NCBI GenBank assembly: GCA_013141125.1
Contig: JABFRO010000001.1
Location: 1,302,001 to 1,366,000 of the forward strand
Reading direction: 5' to 3'
Source: Methylophilaceae bacterium
Lineage (GTDB): Bacteria > Pseudomonadota > Gammaproteobacteria > Burkholderiales > Methylophilaceae
DNA length: 64,000 nt
Shown: positions 33,336 to 43,631 of the stretch, piece after piece
Layout of the letters: every line of letters begins with the position of its first letter
How positions within the stretch are numbered: the stretch's first letter is position 1
Position numbers and translations under genes: made by a program
The notes under the pieces: model-generated
The model's input: only the letters and a program-made list of their open reading frames with translations
Databases searched by the model: none
Told to the model about the DNA's origin: nothing

Positions 33336-33545
33336 ATGCAAACTACAACTAATATCACTCCAATTGCTGAAATTGGCACCAACGCAACCATTAGCGGTGC
33401 TACGTCGAAATACCCACGCCAGCCCAAATCAAGAGAAGGTCGCCTGGCTGACCATCCCGCCTTTGCCGATACGGTAGCTCGAATCGCACTAGGGCGTTTA
33501 CCAGGTGAGCGTCGCCAGGACAGCACAGCTGGCGCAGTACATTAG
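33336..33545 (+). CDS. Possible 69-residue protein of unknown function
   Basis: An ORF starting MQTTTNITPIAEIGTNATIS with a basic second half (KYPRQPKSREGRL). AAAGG lies ten bases before the ATG, and an intrinsic-type terminator follows the stop by about 50 bases on the same strand. Together with the hairpin upstream this suggests a short independent transcript. No family, membrane segment or signal peptide was recognised. It could instead be non-coding. Confidence 0.4.
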   Translation: MQTTTNITPIAEIGTNATISGATSKYPRQPKSREGRLADHPAFADTVARIALGRLPGERRQDSTAGAVH

Positions 33546-33593
33546 TTAACCAACACACTGCACCGGGGAATAGCATTCCTGTGCAGTGCGAGC

Positions 33594-33635
33594 AAAGGCT
33601 CCATGTTTCGGCATGTGGCCTTTTTCGTTTTTGTA
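33594..33635 (+). terminator. Terminator after the 69-codon ORF
   Basis: AAAGGCTCCATG and CATGTGGCCTTT pair at 10 of 12 positions around TTTCGG, followed by TTCGTTTTT. It faces the end of cysA, which is read from the other strand. Confidence 0.65.
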
Positions 33636-33674
33636 AGGCGTGCTCTCAAGCTACACCAGTTTCACCAAGACTAA

Positions 33675-34745
33675 TTAAGTAACATTCTCATCCAGAAACA
33701 CGCGCAGGTGGCGCGGTTTCAGATACACACGCTCGCCTGCTTTCAGGTTCAGCTCCTGATAGCGTTCACGCGTGAGTTCGGCTTCAACGATTTCAGTCGC
33801 ATCTTCCCGCGCCAGTTCCAGACGCACGATAGGACCGATAGCGTGAATATGACTGACGGTTGCGGCAAACGAGCTGCCGTTTTCCGGGCTACGCAGAATT
33901 TCAATATCATGCGGGCGCACATAGGCCGAAGCGGGCGCGTCGTGCGTGGTGTCGTGTCCATCGACCGGCAATGCCAGCTCTCCCACCTTGGCGAAGCCGC
34001 CGTGTACGCGACTGTGGAACAAGTTGACGTTACCCAGAAACTGGTACACAAACGGGGTGGCCGGTTTGTCATACACTTCGTCCGGTGCGCCGACTTGCTC
34101 GATTCGGCCTTTATTCAGCACCACCACATGGTCGGCTACTTCCAGCGCTTCCTCCTGATCGTGGGTGACGAACACACTGGTGATATGCAGCTCGTCGTGC
34201 AATTGGCGTAACCAGCGGCGCAACTCCTTGCGCACCTTGGCATCCAATGCGCCAAATGGCTCGTCCAGCAATAATACCTGCGGCTCTACCGCGAGTGCGC
34301 GTGCCAGAGCAATACGCTGGCGCTGGCCGCCGGAAAGTTGCGCCGGATGGCGGTCTGCCAGCCAGTCCAGCTGCACCAGCTCTAATAATTTATGCACGCG
34401 TTTATGAATTTCGGCATTGCTGGGACGCGTTTTTTTAGGACGTACACGCAAACCAAAAGCCACGTTTTCAAACACCGTCATGTGGCGAAACAAAGCGTAA
34501 TGCTGAAACACAAAGCCCACTTCACGCTCACGCACATTGCGATGCGTGGCATCCGCACCGTTAAATAAAATACTGCCTTCATCCGCACTTTCCAGCCCGG
34601 CAATAATGCGCAGCAGTGTGGTTTTTCCGCAACCGGAAGGGCCTAACAGTGCCACCAGTTCGCCGCTGGGCACAGTGAGATTGATATTGTTCAGCGCATG
34701 AAAATTGCCGAAAGTTTTGGAGATATTGCTGATTTCTATGCTCAT
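33675..34745 (-). CDS. cysA: Sulfate/thiosulfate ABC transporter ATP-binding protein
   Basis: A 356-residue ABC ATPase. Walker A is [12 protein letters not shown], the signature is [15 protein letters not shown], and Walker B is [11 protein letters not shown]. The C-terminal domain is of the CysA/TOBE type (residues ~240-350). It powers uptake of sulfate through CysT and CysW, whose genes precede it on the same strand. No binding-protein gene (sbp or cysP) is present in the window. Confidence 0.96.
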   Translation of the reverse strand: MSIEISNISKTFGNFHALNNINLTVPSGELVALLGPSGCGKTTLLRIIAGLESADEGSILFNGADATHRNVREREVGFVFQHYALFRHMTVFENVAFGLRVRPKKTRPSNAEIHKRVHKLLELVQLDWLADRHPAQLSGGQRQRIALARALAVEPQVLLLDEPFGALDAKVRKELRRWLRQLHDELHITSVFVTHDQEEALEVADHVVVLNKGRIEQVGAPDEVYDKPATPFVYQFLGNVNLFHSRVHGGFAKVGELALPVDGHDTTHDAPASAYVRPHDIEILRSPENGSSFAATVSHIHAIGPIVRLELAREDATEIVEAELTRERYQELNLKAGERVYLKPRHLRVFLDENVT

Positions 34746-34773
34746 GATCTTGGCTCTATGTGATTAGTAGTGG

Positions 34774-35679
34774 CTATTCAGGGATTTCGGTATCTATGCT
34801 GTGCGCGGTTTTCCATTCAACAAAGCTCTTCAGCGCCAGCGTCACCAGCGCCAACAACGCCAGCAGGGAGGCCACGGCAAAGGCGGCCGCATAGTTGTAT
34901 TCGTTATAAAGAATTTCCACATGCAAAGGCATGGTGTTGGTCATGCCGCGAATATGCCCGGACACTACCGATACCGCACCAAATTCGCCCATGGCACGCG
35001 CATTGCTCAAGATTACGCCGTACAGCAAACCCCATTTGATATTGGGGATGGTGACATGCCAGAACATTTGCCAGCCGGTTGCCCCCAGCACCAAGGCCGC
35101 CTCCTCTTCATCCTTGCCTTGCGCTTGCATCAGCGGAATCAGCTCACGCGCGATAAAAGGGAAAGTGACGAAAATCGTCGCCAGCACAATGCCGGGAATG
35201 GCAAAAATCACGCGGTATTCATTATCCGATAGCCATTGCCCAAACCAGCCCTGCAGGCCGAATATCAGCACATAGATCAAACCGGCAATCACCGGCGATA
35301 CCGCAAACGGCAAATCAATCAACGTAATCAGAAAGCTTTTGCCTTTAAAATTAAACTTGGTGATCGCCCAAGCCGCTGATACACCAAACACCAGATTCAG
35401 CGGCAGAGAAATACCGGCAGCAATCAGCGTCAACCAAATCGCAGAAATGGCATCCGGGTCAGACAAGGCGGTGACGTAAGTTTCAACCCCTTTGCTTAAG
35501 GCCTGATAAAAAACAGCCACCAATGGCACAAATAAAAACAGTGCCAGAAAAGCCAGGGCAATAAGAATCAAACTCCAGCGTATCCATGCAGGCTCTGAAG
35601 TGGCGCGATTATGTGCAACTTTTGCCTGGTAATGGTTGTATTGCGAGACCGTCGTGGTAATGGTAGTGGTACCTGACAT
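34774..35679 (-). CDS. cysW: Sulfate ABC transporter permease CysW
   Basis: A 301-residue permease with about six membrane helices. The EAA-type loop that docks on CysA is [22 protein letters not shown], and [20 protein letters not shown] is typical of CysW. The first ~30 residues form a hydrophilic extension with a TTT-rich start. It follows cysT by 8 bases and precedes cysA by 28 bases, so the three form one operon. Confidence 0.95.
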   Translation of the reverse strand: MSGTTTITTTVSQYNHYQAKVAHNRATSEPAWIRWSLILIALAFLALFLFVPLVAVFYQALSKGVETYVTALSDPDAISAIWLTLIAAGISLPLNLVFGVSAAWAITKFNFKGKSFLITLIDLPFAVSPVIAGLIYVLIFGLQGWFGQWLSDNEYRVIFAIPGIVLATIFVTFPFIARELIPLMQAQGKDEEEAALVLGATGWQMFWHVTIPNIKWGLLYGVILSNARAMGEFGAVSVVSGHIRGMTNTMPLHVEILYNEYNYAAAFAVASLLALLALVTLALKSFVEWKTAHSIDTEIPE

Positions 35680-35687
35680 GAGAATTC

Positions 35688-36518
35688 CTAACGTTGCGAA
35701 CCTAAATAACGATTACTCCACCATTGCAGGCCATTAATGGCAAACAGCAGCAGAAATGAAATGACCAGCATCACTACCGCCACGGCGGTTGCCCCGGCGT
35801 AGTCGTATTGCTCCAGCTTGGTGATGATGATGAGCGGTGTAATTTCCGACACCATAGGCATATTGCCAGCGATAAAAATCACCGAGCCGTATTCACCAAT
35901 GGCACGCGCAAAAGCCAGCGCAAAACCGGTCAGCAATGCCGGCCAGATGCCGGGGAAAATAATGCGGGTAAAGGTTTGCCAGCGCGTGGCACCCAGGCTG
36001 GCAGCGGCTTCTTCGGTATCGGCAGACAAATCCTCCAGCACCGGTTGCACCGTACGCACCACGAAAGGCAGGCCGATAAAAGTCAGCGCCACCATCACCC
36101 CCAGCGGGGTAAACGCCACTTTGATACCGAGTGGTTCCAAATGGCTGCCTATCCAGCCGTTTCCGGCATATACCGCTGTCAGCGCAATGCCTGCCACCGC
36201 AGTGGGCAAGGCAAACGGCAAATCAACCAAAGCATCAATAATGCGCCTGCCGGGAAAGGTGTAGCGCGTCAGCACCCAGGCAATAAGCAAACCAAATACC
36301 GCATTAATCAGCGCTGCAATCAGCGAAGCACCGAAAGTCAGACGGTAGGATGCCATCACGCGCGGCGCAGTCACGGTAGTCCAAAAATCAGCCAAACTTA
36401 ATTCTGTGGTCTTAATGAAGGCGGCTGAAAGCGGGATGAGTACGATCAAACTCAGGTAAAGCAAGGCATAACCCAGCGAGAGATTAAATCCCGGAAGTAC
36501 ATTTTTCTGTTTTGCCAT
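35688..36518 (-). CDS. cysT: Sulfate ABC transporter permease CysT (CysU)
   Basis: A 276-residue permease with about six helices. The EAA loop is [22 protein letters not shown], followed by the typical [21 protein letters not shown]. The ATG at 36518 is chosen over an upstream in-frame codon, with AGAGGCAG before it. It is the first gene of the cysT-cysW-cysA operon. The upstream 120 bases are AT-rich and would carry the promoter; no clear CysB site could be assigned. Confidence 0.95.
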   Translation of the reverse strand: MAKQKNVLPGFNLSLGYALLYLSLIVLIPLSAAFIKTTELSLADFWTTVTAPRVMASYRLTFGASLIAALINAVFGLLIAWVLTRYTFPGRRIIDALVDLPFALPTAVAGIALTAVYAGNGWIGSHLEPLGIKVAFTPLGVMVALTFIGLPFVVRTVQPVLEDLSADTEEAAASLGATRWQTFTRIIFPGIWPALLTGFALAFARAIGEYGSVIFIAGNMPMVSEITPLIIITKLEQYDYAGATAVAVVMLVISFLLLFAINGLQWWSNRYLGSQR

Positions 36519-36659
36519 CTTGCTGCCTCTAAAATTCACAAACGGCGGCTAATGTAACAGCACCACATATATATTAAAAATACCAAGTTTTTATATGGAT
36601 ATAACTACAGCGAATAAAAAAGACTGGCTGTTGCGCCGAGCTTTATCCAATACAGGCAC

Positions 36660-36690
36660 AAAAAAAGGGGCGATTATAAAAATCGCCCCC
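36660..36690 (-). terminator. Terminator of the minus-strand chemotaxis operon
   Basis: GGGGCGATT and AATCGCCCC pair around a 5-base loop; on the minus strand the stem is followed by a run of T. It lies 64 bases after the mcp stop. Confidence 0.88.
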
Positions 36691-36754
36691 ATGTTGCTAA
36701 GTGCATCTAACCAGAAGGGTTTACAACCCTGCCTATAGCATTAAACGCGACTGA

Positions 36755-39361
36755 TTAAAACTCCTCCCAATCGCCATCATTGGTGCCGGTTTTGGCGGCG
36801 AATGTGGCTTGTGGTTTGGCGGCCTTGGCTACGGGTGCCGACTTGAGTTGTGGTCTGACCAGCGCGGGTCTTGCGGTTGTTTTGCTGCTACGCTTATTGC
36901 TGTGACCATTCAGCTTGAACACATTCACCGTATCCATCAGGCTGGTGGCTTGCTCTACCAGTGATTCAGCGGCAGCGGCGGCTTGTTCTACCAGCGCGGC
37001 ATTTTGCTGGGTGACTTCATCCATACTGGTGATAGCATCGTTGACCTGGTTGATACCGGCGCTTTGTTCGCTGGAGGCGGCGGAGATTTCACCCATGATG
37101 TCGGTCACACGCTGTACCGAGGAGACGATCTCGGCCATGGTTTTACCGGCATTTTCCACTTGCTGGGTGCCTTCTGTGGTTTTGCTCACAGAGTCGGTAA
37201 TCAGCTCTTTAATCTCCTTGGCGGCAGAGGCCGAGCGTTGCGCCAGATTGCGCACTTCACCGGCCACCACGGCAAAGCCGCGCCCTTGCTCCCCGGCTCT
37301 GGCGGCTTCCACGGCGGCATTCAAGGCCAGAATATTGGTCTGGAAGGCAATGCCGTCAATGACGCTGATAATGTCTTCAATCTTGCGTGCGCTTTGGTTG
37401 ATGGCGCTCATGGTACTGACCACTTGCCCCACCACTTCACCGCCTTTGACCGCTACACCGGAAGCGGCGGCAGCCAGTTGATTGGCTTGTTTGGCGTTCT
37501 CGGCATTTTGTTTCACGGTAGAGGCCAACTGTTCCATGCTGGAGGCGGTTTCTTCCAGGCTGGAGGCTTGCTGCTCGGTGCGTGAGGACAGATCATTATT
37601 GCCGGATGAAATCTCACCGGCGGCGGTATTAATGGTTTCACCGGCCTCCTTGACTTGGGCAATCACTTCGGTCAGGTTATCAATCAGCGCGTTTACACCT
37701 TCACACAGGTGTGCAATTTCACCGGATTTTCCTTGCAGGGAAATACGTTGTGTCAAATCATTGGCTTGCGCGGCACCGACTACATGCTGCACTTCTTCCA
37801 CAGCATTGGACAATACTTGCGCGGCTGTAGCTTTTGCTGCTGCATCTTCGGCATTTTTAGCCACTATGGTATCCAGCGTACCATTTACGCCTTCTACAAT
37901 TTTGCGGTAATCACCCAAATGTTTGGATGCATCGGCGCGCGTATCCAGCTTGTTTTGCAGTGCGGCATTAGACAACATATTGGCATCACTGACCAGTAAA
38001 TTGAGCGCGCCTACACAAGCATTCAAGTTATCCTTGATGACATTGAAATCGCCGTTGTAGCTATCGGTGATACGGTTGGGAATAGTGCCTTTGGCGAAAT
38101 TATCCACATAAGACGCGGCCATGTTCAGCGGAGTAATCACTGCATCCAGTACTTTGTTGATACCCCCAATTACTTTGCGGAAATCGCCCTGATATTTGCC
38201 GGTATCGGCACGATAGGCCAGCTGACCTTCGGTGGTGGCTTGCTCTAGGTGGATGGTTTCTGCCACCATGTTATTCACCGCATCAATACAGGTGTTGAGA
38301 TTGTTTTTAATGGCGTTGTAATCACCTTTGTAATTTTCGGTAATTTTAGGGGGAATTTCGCCTTTGGCAATACGCTCAATGTAACCGGCCGCCATATTGA
38401 ATGGGCCGTTGATCGCATCCAGCGTGGCATTCACACCAGTGATGACTTTGCGGAAATCGCCTTGATGCTGATTGGCATCGCCACGGGCAGTCAGTCGTCC
38501 ATTGACAGCAGCTTGCGATAGTTTTTCCGCATCGCTTACCAACAGTTTTATTTTATCCTGCATGGTACTCATGGCGGCCATGGCGCTGTTACGGTCATTG
38601 GCTGCGAGGGTAATGTTGTTATCCAGATCACCCACCGCAATACGGCTGGCGGCGGCATTGATTTCGCCCGGTTCGCCACCCAGTGCGCCTTTGATTGAAC
38701 GCGTTACCGCGAAGCCCAGCCCGATCAGGATTGCAACAGCAAACGCTAGTGCGCCTAATGAAACCAAGCGGGTGTTTTCAAAGCGCGCAACACCGCCCAG
38801 ATATTCCTTGTCGGCCATGTCAAATTGCAGTTTGATCAAGCTATCCAGGTTATTGTCGATGGCGGTATAGAGCGGAGGTATGGCATCGGCATAACGCATG
38901 GTTTCAGCAGCATCGAGCTTACGCATTGCCACCAGGGCAGGTTTTATATTTTTATCGAGAAATTCTTCTTTGGATTTATTGAATTTATCAATATTCAGCT
39001 TTTCCTCCTCGGTTAATGAGGAAGCCGTGTAGCTTTTCCAGGCTTGGTCTATGGTTGCCAAGTCTTGTTCGACTAGGCCGATAACTTCTTTTGCTACGGC
39101 TTCATTGAGTACAACGACACCGTTGGAACCAGTCTTTGTTTCACCGGCAACATTAAACATCTGCGCTTCGATATGCAGTAAGGATTTGGTGATGTTCTGT
39201 AATGAGTTAACGGATTGCATATCATCGCTATATACCTTTTCCAGGCTGTCTTTGGATTTTGATAGCCCATTCAGCCCCAATACTGTCAATATCAACGCGA
39301 CTGAAACTGCCAAGCCAATAATTCCGAACAGGCGTTGCCCGACAGTGAGTTTTGAAAACAT
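36755..39361 (-). CDS. Methyl-accepting chemotaxis protein with repeated HAMP-like units
   Basis: An 868-residue receptor. Order: TM1 (residues ~8-30), a four-helix-bundle periplasmic sensor, TM2 (~190-212), HAMP, then three ~92-residue HAMP-like units each carrying GDFRKVI or GDYRKIV (about residues 300, 390 and 485). The signalling domain follows, with the conserved tip [20 protein letters not shown]. It ends NDGDWEEF, matching the xWxxF tether that recruits CheR. AGGAG is eight bases before ATG 39361; the longer frame upstream is repeat DNA. It closes the che operon. The ligand is unknown. Confidence 0.95.
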   Translation of the reverse strand: MFSKLTVGQRLFGIIGLAVSVALILTVLGLNGLSKSKDSLEKVYSDDMQSVNSLQNITKSLLHIEAQMFNVAGETKTGSNGVVVLNEAVAKEVIGLVEQDLATIDQAWKSYTASSLTEEEKLNIDKFNKSKEEFLDKNIKPALVAMRKLDAAETMRYADAIPPLYTAIDNNLDSLIKLQFDMADKEYLGGVARFENTRLVSLGALAFAVAILIGLGFAVTRSIKGALGGEPGEINAAASRIAVGDLDNNITLAANDRNSAMAAMSTMQDKIKLLVSDAEKLSQAAVNGRLTARGDANQHQGDFRKVITGVNATLDAINGPFNMAAGYIERIAKGEIPPKITENYKGDYNAIKNNLNTCIDAVNNMVAETIHLEQATTEGQLAYRADTGKYQGDFRKVIGGINKVLDAVITPLNMAASYVDNFAKGTIPNRITDSYNGDFNVIKDNLNACVGALNLLVSDANMLSNAALQNKLDTRADASKHLGDYRKIVEGVNGTLDTIVAKNAEDAAAKATAAQVLSNAVEEVQHVVGAAQANDLTQRISLQGKSGEIAHLCEGVNALIDNLTEVIAQVKEAGETINTAAGEISSGNNDLSSRTEQQASSLEETASSMEQLASTVKQNAENAKQANQLAAAASGVAVKGGEVVGQVVSTMSAINQSARKIEDIISVIDGIAFQTNILALNAAVEAARAGEQGRGFAVVAGEVRNLAQRSASAAKEIKELITDSVSKTTEGTQQVENAGKTMAEIVSSVQRVTDIMGEISAASSEQSAGINQVNDAITSMDEVTQQNAALVEQAAAAAESLVEQATSLMDTVNVFKLNGHSNKRSSKTTARPALVRPQLKSAPVAKAAKPQATFAAKTGTNDGDWEEF

Positions 39362-39402
39362 GATTTTTGCTCCTAATTTATAATTATACAATTCTGTAAA
39401 TC

Positions 39403-39495
39403 GTAGGGTGGGCAACGCATTTTTGCCCACACGACTCATTTTTATTCATGGTTAATTGCTCGCAATGGTGGGCAAAAATGCGTTGCCCACCCTAC
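39403..39495. repeat. GTAGGGTGG-family inverted repeat between cheW and mcp
   Basis: Perfect 28-bp inverted arms at 39403-39430 and 39468-39495 (outer word GTAGGGTGGGCAAC) are separated by 37 bases. It lies within the che operon. A hairpin there could reduce or stabilise the mcp part of the message. Confidence 0.85.
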
Positions 39496-39497
39496 AT

Positions 39498-40010
39498 TTA
39501 ATGCACGGCCACACTGTCTATCAATGCCATTTCTTCGCTGTTCATCAGTTGTTCAATTTCAACCAGAATAAACATTTTGTCTTCTACCGTAGCCAGGCCG
39601 GTGATGTACTTGGTATCTATGCTGGCCACAATATCCGGCACCGCGCGCACCTGGCTTTGTTGCAGATTCATCACGTCGGATACGCCATCCACCACTATGC
39701 CTACCACGCGGCCATGCAGATTGAGGATGATGACGACGGTAAATTCGTCATACACCACTTTGCCCAGATTAAACTTGATGCGTAAATCCACAATCGGCAC
39801 GATAAGGCCACGCAAGTTGACCACGCCTTTGATGAAATCCGGCGTATTGGCAATTTTGGTGACGGCATCATAGCCGCGTATTTCCTGCACTTTGAGTATC
39901 TCCAGACCGTAGGATTCATCGCCCAGGACAAAGGTAAGGTATTCGCCGGAATTGGAGGCGTTATCTGCGTTGTTTCTTTCTGTGCTGTTTCTTTCTGCGG
40001 TGATGCTCAT
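39498..40010 (-). CDS. cheW: Chemotaxis coupling protein CheW
   Basis: A 170-residue CheW. The fold starts at [20 protein letters not shown], and the receptor- and CheA-binding segment is [19 protein letters not shown] near residue 62. It links receptors to CheA. AGGAG precedes the ATG, which overlaps the cheA stop by 4 bases. An N-terminal stretch of about 20 polar residues ([18 protein letters not shown]) is an extra, probably flexible part. Confidence 0.97.
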   Translation of the reverse strand: MSITAERNSTERNNADNASNSGEYLTFVLGDESYGLEILKVQEIRGYDAVTKIANTPDFIKGVVNLRGLIVPIVDLRIKFNLGKVVYDEFTVVIILNLHGRVVGIVVDGVSDVMNLQQSQVRAVPDIVASIDTKYITGLATVEDKMFILVEIEQLMNSEEMALIDSVAVH

Positions 40011-42310
40011 TGCAATGCTCCTTGTGTTTTATTGGACGAACCCATTTTGATAACGGCGGGAATATCGAGAATCAAGGCCACCGAGCCATCGCCCATGATG
40101 GTGGCACCGGATACGCCCTGAATTTTCTTGAAGTTGGTTTCCAGACTCTTGATAACCACTTGTTGTTGCCCCACCAGCGTATCGACAAACAAGGCGGATT
40201 TTTTACCCTCGGCTTCAATAATCACCAACACGCCTTCGGTGGGATGGGTGATTTCCGTATCCTGTTTGAATAATGCATACAGCGGGATGATGGGCAGATA
40301 TTCGCCGCGCACATGCACCATCAGGCCTTCGTTGGTGACGGTTTTGATGTCTTCCATGCGCGGTTGCATAGTTTCTACAATTAGATTGAGCGGCACCACA
40401 TAAGTGTTTTCACCCAGTGAGACGGACATGCCATCGAGTATGGCCAGCGTCAAAGGCAAGGCAATAGAGATGGTGGTGCCATAACCCAGCGCCGAACGAA
40501 TTTCCACCGTGCCGCCCATGGCGGTGATGTTACGTTTGACGACATCCATGCCCACGCCACGGCCGGAAACATCGGTGACCACTTCAGCGGTAGAAAAACC
40601 CGGGGCAAAAATGAGTGCATAGACTTCGGTATCGGTCATGTTTTCACTCACTGGCAGGCCATTTTTAGCGGCTTTTGCCAAGAGTTTTTCGCGGTTCAGC
40701 CCGGCACCGTCATCGGTGACTTCAATCACAATGCTGCCACCTTTGTGCGAGGCGGCCAGGGTTAATTTGCCTTGCTCATCCTTGCCTGCCGCCTTGCGCT
40801 GGGCGGGAGTCTCAATGCCGTGATCGACACTGTTGCGCACCAAATGCGTGAGCGGATCGACAATGCGTTCAATCAGGCCTTTGTCGAGCTCTGTGGTGGC
40901 ACCCACAGTGACAAATTCCACTTTTTTATTCAGCTTGCCGGCCAGATCACGCACCATGCGCGGAAAGCGCGAGAACACAAAATCCATAGGCATCATGCGT
41001 ATCGACATCACTGATTCCTGCAGATCACGCGTGTTTCGCGTGAGCAGGCTGATACTGTTAATCAGTTTTTCATACAGCACCGGGTCTAGCGTGCTGCTGC
41101 GTTGTTCTATCATGGCCTGGGTGATGACCAGCTCGCCCACCAGATTAATCAGCTGATCAACTTTTTCTATGCCCACGCGGATAGAGGTGGTTTCAGTGCC
41201 GGCGGGTGGTTTGTCGGTTTCGCGCCTGCCCAGATTGACTTTCTCCGTGCTGACTACCGGAGTGGCAGCCGCCGTTGTTTCCACGGCCTCTACAGGTGTC
41301 GCTGCCGGTGTATCGTCACCTATCAATTGCGTCACTACCGCATCGGGATGCGGCGTGAACGGCGCAAAAAAACCATAACCTTCTTCTACATTGTCTTCAC
41401 CCGGCATGGCAAACAAGCCATAGCCGACTTCTTCATGAATTTCTACTTTGCCATGCGTGTTGGCTAGTGTGCTGGCTGGCGCGTTGGCCGCGGACGCAGC
41501 TGCAACTGGCGCTTCAACCAGCGGAGTGGCTACAACAGGAGCCTCAGCCGTCTGCATATTACGAATCACCAGACTATCGGTGTCTACAACAAAGGAGCAA
41601 ATGGAAATAATGTCAGCCGGGGTAGAATCGGTACTCAGAGTAAACAGATAGCGTCCGTTGCTATGTTTGGCGGAATCTACGGTACCCAGCAGGCCGAGCT
41701 CTTCTTGCAGATTGGCAACATCTTTTTCCGACACTTCAGCAAACTCGATGCTGAAATGTCGCAGACCGTTTTCATCCAGCGCGGCCAAAGGTTCATTCAA
41801 CGGGGCTGGCGGTGTGGCCGCTACCGGTGCAGCGGCTACCGGCTCTGCCATGACGGGAGTTGTTACAGGGGCGGGCGTGGCAGCTACCGGCACGCTCAGT
41901 ACAAGCACGGATTTATCCCCGCTTTTGTCAGATAGTGCATTCAGCTGCATTTTGACATCGGCCACTTGATCCTGATCCACCTCAGTAGCGAGCCTATGCC
42001 CATCCACCATCATTTTTAACACATCCTTGGCCGCCAAAAACGCATCCACATGCTCTGCGGTGAGTGCCAGTTCACTTTTGCGAATTTTATCCAGCAGGTT
42101 TTCCAGCACATGCGTGATTTCTGTCATGTCCATAAAGCCGAACGTGGCGGCACCACCCTTGATAGAATGCGCGGCACGAAAAATGGCGTTCAGCTCTTCA
42201 ATGTCGGGATCATCAATGTTGATGCCCAGCAGCAGTCGTTCGGCTTCTGCCAGCAGCTCTTCCGCCTCATCAAAAAAGACTTCATAAAACTGACTCATGT
42301 CTATGGTCAT
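40007..42310 (-). CDS. cheA: Chemotaxis histidine kinase CheA
   Basis: A 767-residue kinase. The HPt domain has the phospho-His in [15 protein letters not shown] near residue 48. A long linker rich in Ala and Pro contains an extra P2-like fold (about 180-260). Then come the dimerisation helices, the kinase core ([28 protein letters not shown]) and a CheW-like regulatory domain (~630-760). It phosphorylates CheY and CheB. AGGAG precedes the ATG. The insert and the length are common in betaproteobacteria. Confidence 0.97.
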   Translation of the reverse strand: MTIDMSQFYEVFFDEAEELLAEAERLLLGINIDDPDIEELNAIFRAAHSIKGGAATFGFMDMTEITHVLENLLDKIRKSELALTAEHVDAFLAAKDVLKMMVDGHRLATEVDQDQVADVKMQLNALSDKSGDKSVLVLSVPVAATPAPVTTPVMAEPVAAAPVAATPPAPLNEPLAALDENGLRHFSIEFAEVSEKDVANLQEELGLLGTVDSAKHSNGRYLFTLSTDSTPADIISICSFVVDTDSLVIRNMQTAEAPVVATPLVEAPVAAASAANAPASTLANTHGKVEIHEEVGYGLFAMPGEDNVEEGYGFFAPFTPHPDAVVTQLIGDDTPAATPVEAVETTAAATPVVSTEKVNLGRRETDKPPAGTETTSIRVGIEKVDQLINLVGELVITQAMIEQRSSTLDPVLYEKLINSISLLTRNTRDLQESVMSIRMMPMDFVFSRFPRMVRDLAGKLNKKVEFVTVGATTELDKGLIERIVDPLTHLVRNSVDHGIETPAQRKAAGKDEQGKLTLAASHKGGSIVIEVTDDGAGLNREKLLAKAAKNGLPVSENMTDTEVYALIFAPGFSTAEVVTDVSGRGVGMDVVKRNITAMGGTVEIRSALGYGTTISIALPLTLAILDGMSVSLGENTYVVPLNLIVETMQPRMEDIKTVTNEGLMVHVRGEYLPIIPLYALFKQDTEITHPTEGVLVIIEAEGKKSALFVDTLVGQQQVVIKSLETNFKKIQGVSGATIMGDGSVALILDIPAVIKMGSSNKTQGALQ

Positions 42311-42353
42311 AGTTGTACTCCTAAAGTGTTTCTCATTGGAAATGCTCCAGCTC

Positions 42354-42719
42354 TTATCCGATAACTTTCTGCACTACTTCCACCAGGCGCTTGGGATCAA
42401 ACGGCTTGACCAGCCAGCCATTGGCACCGGCAGCCTTGCCTTTGGCTTTCATTTCGTCGCTGGATTCGGTTGTCAACATGAGTATCGGTACTTTTTGATA
42501 CGAGCTTAAACCGCGCAATGATTTGATAAGCGTCAAGCCATCCATGATCGGCATGTTCTGATCGGTCAGCACCAAATCCACGGTTTTTTCCTTGGCCTTA
42601 TCCAGACCATCCTGCCCGTCTACCGCTTGTATCACCTCGTAACCGGCCGCTTGCAGGCTAAAGGAAACCATCTTCCGTAAAGAGCCTGAGTCATCGACTG
42701 CTAAAATTGTTTTTGCCAT
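42354..42719 (-). CDS. CheY-type response regulator (first copy)
   Basis: A 121-residue single-domain receiver. The acidic pair is in AVDDSGSLRKM, the phospho-acceptor Asp is in LVLTDQNMPIMDG near residue 53, and the Lys is in WLVKPFDPKRL. It lies between the CheZ-like gene and cheA and shares their transcript. A second CheY (47966) is in the other half of the locus, so one may drive the motor and the other act as a phosphate sink; sequence alone does not decide which. Confidence 0.94.
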   Translation of the reverse strand: MAKTILAVDDSGSLRKMVSFSLQAAGYEVIQAVDGQDGLDKAKEKTVDLVLTDQNMPIMDGLTLIKSLRGLSSYQKVPILMLTTESSDEMKAKGKAAGANGWLVKPFDPKRLVEVVQKVIG

Positions 42720-42785
42720 GTTTTATTCTCACTTTTTGGTTCATCAGTTTGTGGTTTGTAGCTTCCCGGGTGTTGTTTGCAACTG

Positions 42786-43334
42786 CTAAAACAATTCAAT
42801 TTCTCCTGAACTCATGTTTTTCTGATCGACTGCTCGGCGTAAGCCGCTTTCCAGCGCATCGCTACGCGTTGTTAAATTGGCGCTCATTTCCACCAGCAAT
42901 CTTGCAATCTCTTCATGCTCATGTTCCGGCTCCATCACGTCGCCGTGTTCACCCAAGGCTACCAGCGTTTCTTTCAGGCCATTTACACGCGTAATAGTGC
43001 GAGTAATGAGCTGGCTGGTTAAATCCTGAAACTGCAAACCGGTAATGGCCAGATTAACTTCGGCAGCTATCTTTTCACGATATTTTCCAAGCTGCTCAGT
43101 CGCTGACTTTGGTAGCTCATGCAGCACCAGCAATGCATCAATTTCTTCCTGCTGGGTGACTACGGCTTCATGCACGGCCATAAAGCTGGAAGAAAGCTTT
43201 TCAATCGCCTCACTTAATAAAAATGTGGTCTGCATTAAATCTGCCTCCACTTCTATGAGGTGCTGCATACCGTGGTCGGAAACCGCCGCCAGCAAGCCTC
43301 TTAATTCAGTTACAGGTAATGTTTTGGAAGCCAC
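42786..43334 (-). CDS. CheZ-like phosphatase-domain protein
   Basis: A 182-residue, mostly helical protein. It has the CheZ catalytic segment QFQDLTSQLITR, keeping the Asp and Gln four residues apart that act on CheY-P in CheZ. It lacks the usual C-terminal CheY-binding end (DDLLESLGF type) and ends GEIELF instead. It begins at GTG 43334 with AAAGG upstream and is first in the minus-strand che operon. A true CheZ is encoded at 48366, so this is a second, divergent phosphatase or a docking variant. Confidence 0.75.
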   Translation of the reverse strand: MASKTLPVTELRGLLAAVSDHGMQHLIEVEADLMQTTFLLSEAIEKLSSSFMAVHEAVVTQQEEIDALLVLHELPKSATEQLGKYREKIAAEVNLAITGLQFQDLTSQLITRTITRVNGLKETLVALGEHGDVMEPEHEHEEIARLLVEMSANLTTRSDALESGLRRAVDQKNMSSGEIELF

Positions 43335-43371
43335 AAATTGCCTTTCTTAACCATGATTGGTAGTGAATCCA

Positions 43372-43398
43372 TTATCGGCGGCAAATGGCTGGGCTGAA
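43372..43398 (-). promoter_or_regulatory. Candidate sigma-28 promoter of the minus-strand che operon
   Basis: On the minus strand a perfect -10 element GCCGATAA (43379 to 43372) lies 37 bases before the CheZ-like start. The -35 place 11 bases away (TTCAGCCC) matches TAAAGTTT poorly. The -10 match is exact, so a motility-type promoter is plausible. Confidence 0.5.
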
Positions 43399-43546
43399 GG
43401 GCGGAACAAATGGGGAAAAACCTGCCAAATTGAGATTTAAACAGGTTAAAAAGTAAAAGAACGTAAATAAACCAGCATTTCTGCCTGAGTGGTGTTGCAC
43501 GCCTCCAAGGCTGCTCACATCAGCTTGCCAAGCCACATAAAAACCA

Positions 43547-43573
43547 TCAAGTTTCCCTGTTCTTTTCCGATAG
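43547..43573 (+). promoter_or_regulatory. Candidate sigma-28 promoter of the porin gene
   Basis: TCAAGTTT, an 11-base spacer and TCCGATAG fit the sigma-28 consensus TAAAGTTT-N11-GCCGATAA at 7 of 8 and 6 of 8 positions with exact spacing. It lies 59 bases before the OprB-type start. Nothing else is seen in the gap 43335-43631. Confidence 0.6.
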
Positions 43574-43631
43574 AGCTTGCACATAGACGGTTTTTAAACC
43601 GCCAAATCAGACCAAAGGGGAAATATCAATC

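Noticed and set aside
33040-33477. 145-codon plus-strand ORF across the leader region
   Set aside because: It has no ribosome-binding site, crosses the hairpin, and conflicts with the better-supported ORF at 33336.
35808-36401. 197-codon plus-strand ORF antisense to cysT
   Set aside because: It is a mirror of a well-recognised permease gene, and its product is composition-biased with no family features.
39362-39439. 26-residue N-terminal extension of the chemoreceptor
   Set aside because: It encodes dispersed-repeat sequence; AGGAG supports ATG 39361, and membrane helix 1 starts just after it.
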